DNA of 64,000 nt from Phytoseiulus persimilis (lineage: Eukaryota > Arthropoda > Arachnida > Mesostigmata > Phytoseiidae), in the NCBI GenBank assembly GCA_037576195.1, contig CM075102.1, positions 2,976,001 to 3,040,000 on the forward strand, given 5' to 3'. Position 1 is the stretch's first letter. The number at the start of each line of letters is the position of its first letter. The position numbers were made by a program, and so were the translations under genes. Shown piece by piece: positions 34,820 through 45,385 of this stretch. The notes beneath the pieces are model-generated. The model made no database searches, was not told the origin of the DNA, and saw nothing but the letters and a program-made list of their open reading frames with translations.

Positions 34820-34894
34820 TCCTAGGTCGATCTAACCATACTTCTGTGGGTCTATGGAGGTGATTCCAAGGTCGACCTGACCATAACGCCTATC
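34820..34894. repeat. Palindrome loop related to the 45-bp minisatellite
   Basis: The 75-base spacer reads CTAACCATACTTCTGTGGGT, CTATGGAGGTGATTCCAAGG and TCGACCTGACCATAA, clearly the same motif as the array at 23306-23790 (about one and a half units). Confidence 0.75.
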
Positions 34895-35444
34895 GCTCAT
34901 GGGATGCGATTTTCTTAGCAAGAAACAGTGCATTTCGTTCTTGTCTCCGAGGCGTGCCGAGGTCCCCTACTTCGAAACAACGTTGTACAGCGAGCTCCAG
35001 GCAGCTTCAGTGACGCTTCGAGGCGACAGAGCGAAACCCTGGTCTGATCGACATACTACTTCTCGCTGATATTTCCCCAGCACGTAGGAGGGTCCCAGGA
35101 CTATATATTAAGGTACTTACCGGAGTGGCCACTCGCCGGGGAAAGACACTTCGAGTACCAAAATCATACAAGCGACCGACCGATCTTAAGTCCTATAACG
35201 TCAAAAGATGGCCCTTGGCGGGATCATTTCAAAAAGTTGTCGATCGGCGCTGTCGCCCCCGTGGTTCTCGAGATATGACGATTTTAAGTTTTTTTTTTTC
35301 GAGACTCAACTTCATAGTTTCTAGCGAACGGAAAATCGCCGGAGGTTGAAACTTGATGTGGTAGCTCCACTCCACGTCGGGATGCCTCAGTGTAATTTTC
35401 AGCGAAATCCGTGGACCATGGACAAAAACCGCCCAGACCCTTTC
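34895..35444 (-). repeat. Foldback palindrome, right arm (intact, with hAT empty site)
   Basis: Inverted copy of the left arm from GCTCATGGG at 34895 to CCCAGACCCTTT at 35444. Around 35170-35190 it contains the unoccupied hAT target. No protein is encoded and no target duplication was found at the outer ends of the palindrome. Confidence 0.9.
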
Positions 35445-35730
35445 TAGACTCTGCATATGCTGGTAGAGCGGATCCCCGAGAATCCGCGATAGACACTTCC
35501 AACCATCTGCCTGTTCTTGCTGTAGCGGACAACTGTGTGCAATTCTTCATCCGCATTGTAACTGGAACACAGAAGTGGGTTTAGTACGACAACGGGACGC
35601 GGGGCCGTTACTTGATCACCAAGAGAACGGCCGTTCCGGCGCATGCAATGCGATGAAGCAATCAAAGACAGGTACTACTATGTGTTTGGTGGAATGACAG
35701 AAGAATCATTCATCACGAACTCATTAAACT
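35445..35730. other. Short spacer before the second copia copy
   Basis: About 285 bases with nothing recognised. Confidence 0.4.
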
Positions 35731-35933
35731 AAAGCTAGGAAAATATTGGAGAAGTATAACTTTTCTTGGTGCAGACCAGTGTGTACGCCAATGATCCGAC
35801 CTCCTGAACCAGGGGGAGAAACCGACAAGGAAGAATCGTCGGATGGATATCAGGAGGAGTTCCCATATCGACAGGCAGTCGGTGCAGTGATGTATCTCAT
35901 GTTGGGTTCTCGGCCGGATCTCGCTTACAGTAT
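35731..35933 (+). mobile_element. Second copia copy, left part (connection region), interrupted
   Basis: Near-identical to 2763-2970 of the first copia element, starting AAGCTAGGAAAATATTGGAG and running through the RPPEPGGETDKEE and SRPDLAYSI coding blocks. The 5' part of the element is absent. At 35933 the copia sequence is cut by the LINE and resumes at 40992. Confidence 0.93.
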
Positions 35934-36145
35934 CCAAGTACAGTACAGGATCTCGCTTACAGCGTCGTCTGCTAGCGTGTGAATAACATCGCTCGCAGTG
36001 CTGGAGGGAAAAATCGCATTTTTCCCGGCTTTTTTCGTGTCCTGCGAAGTGTTTGTCGTCGTCAAGAGGATAAAACAACTGTGGACGCACCCTAGGTTAC
36101 ATCGATTTGTGTCCAAACTCGTCAGCGAAGAAAAAATCTTCAAAG

Positions 36146-37597
36146 ATGAGTATCCCGGTGTGTAACACGTGCGCCGTGGAAGCCGAAAAAACCCGTGCGA
36201 CCACAAACAGGTGCTGTGTGTTCGGCGAAATGAGGGCCAGAACCGAAGAACTGGTTAGGTCCAAGCTAGTAGCCGATGAAAACGCCATGACATATTCGAT
36301 GGAAGCGGACAGTTTGCAGGGAGACATTCGGTCCGCTCAAGCTCAAATATCAGAGTTAAACACACAACTCGAAGAGCTCAGAATCTCCTACCTGACTGTT
36401 CAGGAAGAATTAGAGGAAACAAAAAAGCTCCTCAACGAAAAACGGGTAGAGATCGACGCGGCTGAAACCGCACAGGCGATTAGGGGCATCAATCTCGAGA
36501 TGTCACTACCAGCAGAGCTTACCCGGAACCCGTGTATAATACTTTACGCGGACAAAGGGATTCGCAAGCTGAGGAGAGGAAAGCCTGAGATCGATCTCTA
36601 CACGAATTTCGCCGGGCAAGTAACTTTCGGTGAATCTATATGCCGAAAAGGGCTAACGATCCTGGAGACTCTTGCAGGCGTCGCCACATTCTTAGAGAAC
36701 AACCCGCAGATGAAGACACACATCATTTGTCATGCGGGGAGAGCCGAGGTGGTCGCGGCGATGACGGGTGATACACCCTGCACGGTCGAAGACATTGCGG
36801 CCAGAATCATCAAGCCTCTGGTGGAGCTAAAAGCAAAGCCAGGGGTACTCTCAGTAACGTGGTGCACCCTAGTGGAACCAACAAAGGTCTCCAGCACCAC
36901 GGCTGTGAACACGGCGATACTCTCCTCGCCAGAAGTAAAGAATGCACAAATCCAGGTATTCGATCTCAGAATCCTATCAGGACACGAGCGAAACCTGACC
37001 AACACGGAGGGCGACCTCCTAGAGGTACAGTATGGGGAACCAGTACTAAACACATTGTACAAATGGTTCCGGAGCCAGATCATATCTATGCTCCGACTTA
37101 CTGACCAAGACATGGACGAGATCTCAAAAAAACGAGATGAGTTCGTGGCTAATCTTGCTGAGAGGGACAGAAAAAAGAAAGAAGTCCAACAGCTTATCGA
37201 CGCAAAAAAAGAGGTCCTTAAAAAAACACTTAAGGAGCTCGACAAAACGAACACCGAGACCTGCGCCCGTTGCAAGTGCCCAAGAGACGCGGCAGCGGGA
37301 TCTGGGGTACAACCCCATAGCAGTGGAACGGAACCGAGGGACAGGAAGAGGTACCTCACCAGCCCGAGGGAGCACCCCGACCCAAAGCGGGGAAGGGGCC
37401 CCCAAGAATTCCATCAGCGTGGGCCGCACCACGCGGGCCAACCGCAGGGAAGAAACCCAGCGGGAGGCTTCCATCACCCGGGAGGAGCCCGGCCAAGGGG
37501 ACAACCTCGCGGCCGCGAAGACCAAGACCGAGGTGGCGAAAGAAGGAATAACCCTTCGAGTAACCCAGCCAACTTCGCAAAACACAATGCGAAGTGA
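36146..37597 (+). CDS. LINE ORF1 protein (coiled coil, SGNH-like middle, basic Pro/Gly-rich tail)
   Basis: Intact 483-residue frame. The ATG at 36146 (context AAAG-ATG) is chosen because the frame extending upstream to 36107 has no earlier ATG. LINE ORF1 proteins bind the element RNA and act as chaperones. Residues 1-45 are Cys-containing (CNTC, CC). About 50-130 is a heptad-rich coiled coil (LQGDIRSAQAQISELNTQLE). The next 180 residues alternate strands and helices and run from ILYADKGIRKL to SVTWCTLVEPTKV, spaced like the SGNH-esterase domain of CR1 ORF1, although the GDS and GTND catalytic blocks read ADK and AGR, so a catalytic role is unlikely. A second helical segment ends in CARCKC, and the last 90 residues are Arg/Gly/Pro-rich and disordered. 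No gag-type CCHC knuckle. Confidence 0.85.
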   Translation: MSIPVCNTCAVEAEKTRATTNRCCVFGEMRARTEELVRSKLVADENAMTYSMEADSLQGDIRSAQAQISELNTQLEELRISYLTVQEELEETKKLLNEKRVEIDAAETAQAIRGINLEMSLPAELTRNPCIILYADKGIRKLRRGKPEIDLYTNFAGQVTFGESICRKGLTILETLAGVATFLENNPQMKTHIICHAGRAEVVAAMTGDTPCTVEDIAARIIKPLVELKAKPGVLSVTWCTLVEPTKVSSTTAVNTAILSSPEVKNAQIQVFDLRILSGHERNLTNTEGDLLEVQYGEPVLNTLYKWFRSQIISMLRLTDQDMDEISKKRDEFVANLAERDRKKKEVQQLIDAKKEVLKKTLKELDKTNTETCARCKCPRDAAAGSGVQPHSSGTEPRDRKRYLTSPREHPDPKRGRGPQEFHQRGPHHAGQPQGRNPAGGFHHPGGARPRGQPRGREDQDRGGERRNNPSSNPANFAKHNAK

Positions 37598-37687
37598 CAA
37601 GTCTCGGGGCGTCGGAAACGGAAGAGTAGGGGGAAACGAAGCAACAACGCCAAAACCCTGAATAAATTTGTTTTTTGTGCAATCAAT

Positions 37688-40600
37688 ATGAATGGTACTA
37701 AATCTAATGCAAGCAAATGGGCTCTTCTGGAACGCGACGTCCTGCTGAAATTGAACGCGAGCATCATGCTCGTGTCGGAAACTCGATTAATGAACGAGGA
37801 AAGCTGTCCCCCAATACAAGGATACAACTTTAACTTTAGCAATAGGAAAGGACTCAGTCATAGACGGTCCAATGGTGGAGTCGGCATTCTGACCAGATCA
37901 GATCTGGAAATACTCTGGACAACGAAGGGCACAGACTGGCTGGCACAAGCTATGATGCTGGGCAACCAAAAATGGGTGGTCGTATCCTTCTACATAGCGC
38001 ACGGGCTCATCAAGCAAGACAAGAGATTCTTCGAATCGGTGAGCGAGTTCATTAGAAGTAAGTGCGACCCTAGCCTCCACCTCATAATGGGTGGGGATGC
38101 AAACTCGCACCTCGTTGAGCTGGACGGAAAAACAAACACTCGGGGAAAACTACTCGAATCGTTTGCAGTTGACCACGGTTTAACAATCCTGAATCGTACA
38201 GAGAAATGTGTTGGGCGATTCACGAGGGGAGACTCAGCGATCGACCTAATACTGGTCAATGCGAAGGCATACGAGGTCGTAGAATCTCTAAGAATAGACG
38301 AAGCAAGGGAGATCACTGACATAAGCGATCACAACCTTCTCACTGTGGAATGCAAGACGGCAGTCCACATGAAAGAAACGAGGAAAACGGTACGGACGAT
38401 GGACACGAAGAAAATCGTATCCGAGTCTGAAATCATCCTAGAAAGAGAGGGAGCTGAAAACAAAGCTAACTACGAAACTCTTCGAAGAACCCTGACGGAG
38501 AAGATGGACCAATACAGCCGAGAGACACAGATCTCCCATTGTACTATGGCCCGCTCTCCCGAAATATCAACACTACAGTCGATTCGTAAACAAAAGAATC
38601 GAGAATGGAGACGACGGCGTCGGCTGAATCTACCGACAGCCGAAATAGAGCTGGAAGTCAGAGAAGCACAACAAGCCGTAAGAGAGGAGGTCCAGAGAGA
38701 GCTGGCGGATCGCGACAGACGGGCCCAGTCAGAGATCCTCTCTGCCCCACGTAACATGCGCGCCAAAAAATTCTGGCAATACATCCGGCGATCCCAAAAC
38801 AGACATCGCCGCATAGCAGACGTAAGGAACTCGGATGGGGAAAAAGTCCCGACAGGGGACCTAGAAGACTTCCTAACTACAGTAGCAGAACAAAAACTGT
38901 ACGGTAGGCGGGAAAACCAAGAGGTGAAGGAATCGGTTAAAATAACCACCCCCACCGGCTTGGAAATAAGCACTGACGAAATCATCCGGATTCTGAACCA
39001 GATGCACGCCAAGACGAGCACTGGCTTAGACCGAATCCCAGCGAAGATCCTAAAGCAACTCACTGATGTTGGAACGGGATACATCGCAGATCTCTTCAAC
39101 CGCATACTGAAGGGAGAAGAGGAAATACCAGCGGACTGGAGAAACGGTAAGGTCGTGATGTTAGAAAAGACTAACTCAAAACCGGGCGACCTATCCACAT
39201 ATCGGCCAATTACCATCTCAGCCGTGCTGTACCGCGTCTTCACCAAAATACTTGGGAAAAAGATGCAGACCTGGATAGAAGACGAAGGGATACTGGGAGA
39301 AATGCAGAACGGATTTCGAACAGACAGAAGAGGTGACGACAATATCTTCATCCTGACCTCAGCGATCGAAATGTCCAGGAACGATAAAACAGGACTAATA
39401 TGTGTTTATCTTGATTGCACAGCCGCCTACGACCGAGTGAATAGGCAGAGACTGTGGGAAAAACTCCATACCATCGGCATGGACAGAGGTATGATTGAAA
39501 TAGTCCAGAAACTATACACGCACAACAGAGCTAACTTGAACTACAACAATGTTAGCTCAAGGTGGATAGAGACCAACCAGGGGCTCCGCCAAGGGTGCCC
39601 TCTGTCATGTCTCCTCTTCATGCTGTATATCTGGGACCTCGAGACCAAACTGCAAAAACAAGGAGTCGGTTTCAGAGTTAAGACGAACAAATGGACGTGG
39701 AATACAAGGGAAAGAACTTTTTTCTGTATACCCGGTCTCCTGTTCGCGGATGATATTGTACTCATGGCCAGGAATTACCAAGAAATGGGAAAACTCTTGG
39801 AAGCCACGACGAAATATGGAGACGAGAATGAGCTGACATTCAACCCCGCAAAGAGCGCGGTAGTGGTATACTCAGCCCATGACCTGGGGCCCAAGAGGGA
39901 ACTGAGGATACAAGGCGAGGAGGTACCGGCAGCTAGAAACTACAAATACTTGGGCATCACGCTTTCGGACTCTAGAAACTACCTGAACAACCAGGAAGAA
40001 GTCTGGGAGAAAGCAGCGACCACCGCCCTACACCAGATGCACGCATCGTCACTATGGGGTTTCAATAGATTCGAAATCTCAAGAGTGCAATGGAAATCTA
40101 CAGCGGTGCCGAAGCTAAGCTACGCAAACGCAGTACTAGTCACGAGCACATCGCTGACGGAAAAACTCGAAAAATCGCAACGAAAAGCGGGAAAGTGGGC
40201 ATTAGGAATCCCAGGTTCCAGAGTCCCCAACGAGTTTATCCAAGGAGAGCTTGGATGGTCGTCCTTCGAAGCAAGAGGGGCCCAGAGCAAGCTGAGATAT
40301 AGAGAGGGTCAGGGCAATGCCAAATACCAGGTGGCCGAAGAGCATCCTGAGAATGATGGAGCTCACAAACAAGAAGACCAAAATGTACCAGGAAACGGAA
40401 CGCCTCAAAGCAAAATACCACTGCGAAGATATCAGGGTGGACTCCGATGTCCAAGGTCGACCGCTCCTCGGGCTTTACGGTAAACTCATCAAGAAGAGAA
40501 TCCGGGAAACCCAAGACAGACTTTGGAGAGAAAACATGCTCTTCAAGTCTAGTCTACAAGCGTACAGCAGGGGCAAAACTACCCGTGGTGTGAATAGCTA

Positions 40601-40916
40601 CCTGTACGACAACAGCAAGGGTAGCGCCCTACTGGCTCTGGCACGAGCAAATATGCTGCCAACCAGAGCCCATAAGATGAACTCTGGATTAGACAAAACC
40701 TGTCCTAGATGTGGGGTATACGAGGAAACGACAGAACACGTTATCTTCGAGTGCAACGACATCTATTTTACCGAAGACGAACTTCTGTACCGTCTCGGAC
40801 TCCACGAGGAAGCGAATAACGCGACCGAAGTAAGAAGGACGAAAAAGATCCTGGAGGACTGGGACAAAAACCAAACTCGATCTGCTGAATCACTCGCGCC
40901 TGATACGAAAGGCTGA
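37688..40916 (+). pseudogene. LINE ORF2: AP endonuclease, RT, C-terminal CCHC; one frameshift
   Basis: The enzyme nicks target DNA and reverse-transcribes the element RNA. The frame opens upstream of the ATG at 37688 (FVFCAINMNGTKSN), and 90 bases separate it from ORF1. The endonuclease (residues 1-220) shows SETRL, MGGDANSHL and SDHNLL, so the catalytic Glu, Asp/Asn and SDH are kept. RT (about 430-720) has LDRIPAKIL, VYLDCTAAYDRV, GLRQGCPLSCLLFMLYIWD, GLLFADDIVLMA (FADD near residue 685) and YKYLGITLS. After AQSKLRY at about 40300 the frame shifts (a 1-base gain or 2-base loss); the rest, with NTRWPKSILRMMEL and the finger CPRCGVYEETTEHVIFEC at 40702-40754, reads on in the next frame to the stop at 40916. 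The undamaged relative at 16432-17103 shows where the break is. Otherwise complete. Confidence 0.93.
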
Positions 40917-40991
40917 TTACTCATATATATATAAAAACATATATGTAGATGATAATCTGGATCAATAAAACCATAACCATAAAACCATAAC

Positions 40992-41600
40992 CAGTATCGG
41001 GGTTTTATCAAGAAAACTCGGTAATCCTTCCAAAGACGATGTCATGATGCTGAAGCTAGTTCCACGGTACTTGGCGGGAACCACCGACCTCGGGATAACT
41101 TACAGCAGAACTGGAGTGTCAGCTGCTGTACTTGAAGCGTATAGTGACTCAGATTACGGTGGCTGCTCCCAAACGGGACGATCCACTGTGGGGGCTGTGG
41201 TAAAGTATGTTGGCGGAGCTATAGCGTGGTTGAGCCAAAGACAAACCTCGGTAGCCACATCCACCACAGAAGCCGAAATAGTGGCTCAAGCGGCTGTTCA
41301 GGGAGATCACAAAGCTGAATTTTGTCCCAACTGTTTTGGTAGATAATGCAGCAGCGGTGAAACTTTCACAAAATCCTGGATTTCATAGGAGGACAAAACA
41401 TATTGCCCTTCGACATTTCTTCATCAGGGAAAGAGTCGTCGACAAAGATCTAGAGGTGCAGCAGATTTCTACGGAGAATCAAATAGCCGATATTCTCACC
41501 AAAAGTTTGCTGAGGATCAGGCACAGGTATTTTTGTAAGCTAATGGGAATGAACCTTTGACTTCAGCGTTGATAGTTATACTCCAGAACAAGGGAAAGTG
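40992..41600 (+). mobile_element. Second copia copy, right part (RNase H to polypurine tract)
   Basis: Continues the copia copy from 35933. It reads SYSDSDYGGCSQTGRST-type RNase H with the block SDSDYGG intact, ATSTTEAEIVAQ, and RRTKHIALRHFFIRERVVDK to the stop at 41559. It is better preserved than the first copy, in which SDYGG and several frames are damaged. A premature stop near 41344 (after CFGR) is shared by both copies. After the polypurine tract the sequence departs from the LTR at about 41600, where the minus-strand LINE begins, so the 3' LTR is missing. Confidence 0.92.
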
Positions 41601-41658
41601 TGCAAAGTACTTTTTATTGTATGCGGTCTATAACGAGTGTGTACATCACAAAGACTCT

Positions 41659-44634
41659 CTAGCCGATTCCGGCGAGCACTTCCCCCGATGGCAGCGATCC
41701 AGCCACCGCCGCGCCGTTACCACGCTGAACCTCCAACGACACCCTTTGCAGCAAGAAACCTCCTGCTCTCCTATCCCCCGATGCAATCTCAATGCGCCTC
41801 CCAAGATCCTGGAGGAAAGCGTCCGTCGACTGTCCAATGACTCCCAGAGTTTCGATCGCGACCGGCTGAACGATGTATCGGCTTTCTAGCTCCCGATACT
41901 TCGAGAACTTGTCCTTCTCGGCCAAGCTAGCCACCGTACCCGCGGAACGGGCGGAACCTGCCAGATGAGACGGGGCCAGGGCGTCCCCAAACCGTCGCAT
42001 CCCAAACGAGGGACTTCCCGCCCTCCATGAAGAGAGCGTGAGGCCGTCAGGGCGAAGAGCTGTGTTGCGCGAGCCAACGGGTTGTTGGCTCGAGATCGCT
42101 CGCGATCCACGCGGACCGCAGAGCGCACGAGATGACGTTGTTGAGAGCTCTGTGTCTTGGGTGCCGTCCGGAACTTCGGGAGCAACTCAGGCCGTGGTCC
42201 CCGAATTCGGATACCTGTGCGTTGCAGCGGGCGCACGTATGCGGGGCGCAGACTGGGATTCCTAACCGAAGACCGGCAGCGATGCGGAAAGTGTTGTTGT
42301 CCAGCATCGTGCCAATCGACGGCGAGGGGACGGCGTCAAGCCATTTCCCGCTGCTCGGGTGGAAGGCGGCGTTGAGTCTTGCTTTTCCCGGACGTCAAGA
42401 GCGTCGTTTGTAAGCTCGGCTCGCCATGCGTCCGTCACGATGCCGACCAGCGCTGACTGAGAGATTTCATCGGGAATCTGGTTCCACCGGTCACGAAATT
42501 TAGCCGACTGGTCCTCCACGCGAGCAGCAAGATGAGCAGCCACGGTAGGCGGAGAGAAACTTGAGGACAACTCTTTGAATTGACAAAGCGATACCAAATG
42601 TGCGCCGAGAGCAAGGTCAGTTGTCGACAGAACTCCGAGCCCACCGGCCGAGACGGGGAGGGAAGCCTGTTTCCAAGGGTCGGCGGCGGTGAAGTCGAGG
42701 TTCAGGATGTCAGATAGGCATCGCCGGAGCCTCTCGTCGAACTGCAGCAGCGAATCCCGGAAGGCATCGGTATCGGAGCAACGGAGCACGTAGAGGAGAC
42801 GAGGAGCGGAGAAACCGCACCGGATCAGGAACAGAGCTGGGTGGGCATCGAGAGTCGACAACCTGGAGCACCAAAAGTCAAGCAGAGCGATTCTTTTGGA
42901 CAAGACGCTCTCAACGGACAGGTTGTTCAGCGGGGCACCCAAGAGCTCGAGCTCTGAGTCAGCCAAAAGCCGGACTCTCGGCAGCAGCCGTCGAACACTC
43001 CGGAGGCCTTCGGCTCGCGCGTGGTCAGCCCCCGAGACCAGTGACAACTCGCACTTATCGTCGTTGAGCTCAAGGCCGGAGACAGCAGCGAATTCTCGCA
43101 CTCTTCGGATGTCAGACGATACCGATTCAACAGAGCCCCCGAGCGTACCGTCGTCAAGAAACCACGGCTTGAACTCGGACTCCAAGGAGGTCAACAAACG
43201 ATGAAGGGCGATGCAAAACAGGGTGGGCCCGGCCGGGTCGCCCTGTTGGACTCCATTCCCTGACAGAATCACCTGATTTTCCCAAAACAGTTTGGTCGGA
43301 AGTCTGTACATCTGATGAACCAACGGGTAGAGTGCTGGGACGTTTGACTGGGTGGACGACAGAATGAGATCCCTCCTGAGGGTGTTGAACGCGTTCGCGA
43401 AATCCAGCTTGACAAAGATCTTCTCGGAGTCCCTGTTGACCTCGAGGAAACTAGTAGCGGCGTGAACTGCCGCCTCGCAGCCCCCTTTGACGGCGAACCC
43501 CAGCTGAACGGGCGACAGAAGGTCCCGAATGGGCTCCCTGAATCTGCGAACGGCGATCTTTCCCACGAGACGTCTGAGTGTGTTGCCAACCGCCATTGGC
43601 CTGATGCCGCCGTCCTTCTTGCGTAGGGCGATGAGGTTTGCACCGTAGAATGTGTCAAGCGTAAAGTCAGGGAGTCGGCCGTTGATCGCCCGGGTGCAGA
43701 ACTTTGTGAGAGCTGCGACCAGGGGACAGGAGCTGCTGTCTTTTCGAATGAGGTCCTTCAGGTGTCGCGGGCGGAGTCCGTCCGGACCCCCACTCGAGCT
43801 GTTGGGGAAGCTCAGAACTGCAGCACGGATCTCGGACTCACAAAGACGGATCTCGTCGACGAATGCAGGAAGCCTCGGCTCGGGAGGATAAGAAGCAGTT
43901 GAAGGCATGTCCGGGTGCTTGGACTCGAGGGTGCTCCGCGTTTCGTCATTTGGAGCGGCCGTGGTATCCGTGGAGATGAGCGTCCGTGCCGCCGCCGACA
44001 CGTCACCTTGAGCGAGCTTCGATTGAACGATGCGAGCAGTGGAGCCGCCACGGGGGAAGACCCGGGGAGCGGGGGGAGACGTGGACTGCGGTCGTTCTGG
44101 GAGAGTACGTTCTCGATGGAAACGATTAAGGTTCTCGCGGATGAGAGACGTGAGAGTCCGGCCACGGACTCTGTCGAACGGTATCGTAAGAACGGCTGAT
44201 GTGAAACTGTACAGAGCAGACCAGGAGGTGAGATCATTGGAGGAGCAGACCGCGCCGAGAACTTCAGTGAGCTCTTCAGCGACAGATGCTCTCATTGCTC
44301 GTGGGATGATTGAGATCAACTTGCAGCGCCTGCGAGATACGTTGATGTTTTCAACGATAGAGGCGAGAGATTCTGAGGCCGGAACGGCCGGATCGGCTGA
44401 CGAACCCGAACCCAGGGTGGAAGTCGAGGGCTGGTTGGCGTCAGCCGCCTCATGGCCGACCGGAGTTGTGCGATGGGGAGGGTGTATTCTGGTGGTATAA
44501 ATTTCGAGACCTCGGGTATTGGCGGCCTCGAAGGAGCATAGGGGGCGCTTGATGGCAGCGGAAGATGAGGGGGGTGGAGCGGAGCTTGAAGCGGGGTCGC
44601 TGCATGACCCCTGCGGGAGGATTCTATTGGTCAT
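41659..44634 (-). pseudogene. RT with C-terminal CCHC and restriction-like endonuclease signature
   Basis: ATG at 44634; about 790 codons are open to 42262. The first 240 residues are Ser/Pro-rich without an AP endonuclease. RT blocks: SSGGPDGLRPRHLKDL, DGGIRPMAVGNTLRRL, FVKLDFANAFNTLRRD, GVQQGDPAGPTLFCIAL and WFLDDGTLGG (catalytic FLDD at 43150-43161, in place of the usual YADD/FADD). The region around 42300 shifts frame; the next frame has CARCNAQVSEFGDHGLSC (a C-x2-C-x9-H-x3-C finger). Two further frame changes near 42060-41980 give RPDGLTL, SLVWDAT and the tail YIVQPVAIETLGVIGQSTDA, FLQDLGRRIEIASGDRRA and LQRVSLEVQRGNGAAV, stop at 41659. RPDG...WD fits the PD-(D/E)xK arrangement of R2-type endonucleases; this is inferred, not tested. 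The RT is intact, the tail is damaged. Confidence 0.85.
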
Positions 44635-45385
44635 GGGGAGGTCTGGACTCGTCGGGCGGAGACGCGGAATTGCTCGCGAGCGCTTCGAAGTTGGACGGCG
44701 GGGGTGTGAACCCTCGAGTAGCCCGCGGTGCGGCCATCCGCAGCGCTGCCACCATGGACTCCATGAATCGCGGCATCACCTGACTCAGCACAATCGAGAC
44801 CAGGTCGCCGACCATGGCTGTCAACTTGGGGATAACCGAGGCCATCACGCTTTCGGTGATCTGGTCCGTGAGCGCGGCGATGTCCAGCGTTGGTGCAACT
44901 GAGACGGGACGAATTTCTGGCCGAGATGAACGGGCAGCAGGAACGGGGGTGGCGTCTGTTGCGGCGGTGGCAGCAACAGCGACGGGATGAGCCCTGTGGG
45001 GAACGCGTACTCCGTTCCGGACGACTCCGGCGTAGCTACGGCCGAGACGGAATTTCTCGTGTGCGTTGACGCCCGGTGCGTGAGCGACCAACGGAACTGG
45101 CGCGTCGTTGGACGGGCCGCCGGGCAAGTTAGAGCGGCGCCAAGATTCCAGTATTCGGAGGCGAGTGGGACACGCTCCGAACTTTGAGGAATGAGCACCT
45201 CCGCAATTGATGCACCGCTCGGCCTTGGAGCAACCCTTCGATAAATGACCAGCTTCGGAACACCGGCGACAGCGTTCCGACGCCTCTCGGCAATTTTTGG
45301 AGACGTGCCCGAAAACATTGCGTCGATAACACTGTAGAGGCTCGTAGTGGGCCACCACTGCGTGAAGGTTCAGCCCAATGCACAC
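44624..45385 (-). pseudogene. Gag-like ORF1 with CCHC zinc knuckles, 5'-truncated
   Basis: A 254-codon frame without a starting ATG. It begins at the junction with VCIGLNLHAVVAHYEPLQC, the stretch that precedes the knuckles in R1/jockey-type ORF1 proteins. Three knuckles follow: a degenerate one, CYRRNVFGHVSKNC, with the second Cys replaced by Arg; a perfect one, CRRCSEAGHLSKGC; and CINCGGAHSSKFGAC with the altered spacing usual for the third knuckle. The rest is Ala/Pro-rich plus a helical segment near TDQITESVMASVIPKLTAMV. It ends at 44624, overlapping the ORF2 start through ATGACCAATAG, which suggests coupled translation. ORF1 proteins of this type bind element RNA. It could be a remnant of the adjoining R1-like element, but the tight overlap with ORF2 favours one element. 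Confidence 0.72.

Larger units (their letters stand above)
35934..40991 (+). mobile_element. Near-full-length two-ORF LINE inserted in copia
   Basis: Non-LTR retrotransposon of about 5.06 kb with a 5' UTR, ORF1, ORF2 and a 3' UTR ending in AAAACCATAACC-type repeats. It splits the copia copy exactly between CTTACAGTAT and CGGGG. CAGTAT appears at both borders (35928-35933 and 40992-40997), a short candidate target duplication. At the 5' junction a 15-base target segment GGATCTCGCTTACAG (35916-35930) is repeated at 35948-35962, as if the target was copied again on 5' integration. This is the youngest and most complete LINE in the window, and three older fragments (5-6.8, 7.2-7.5, 16.4-17.1 kb) belong to the same broad family. 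Confidence 0.92.

Noticed and set aside
36730-37359. 209-residue minus-strand frame
   Set aside because: Shadow of LINE ORF1; Ser/Phe-rich composition expected from antisense of a helical charged protein.
38470-39351. 293-residue minus-strand frame
   Set aside because: It is the antisense of the LINE ORF2 RT, whose catalytic motifs are on the plus strand.
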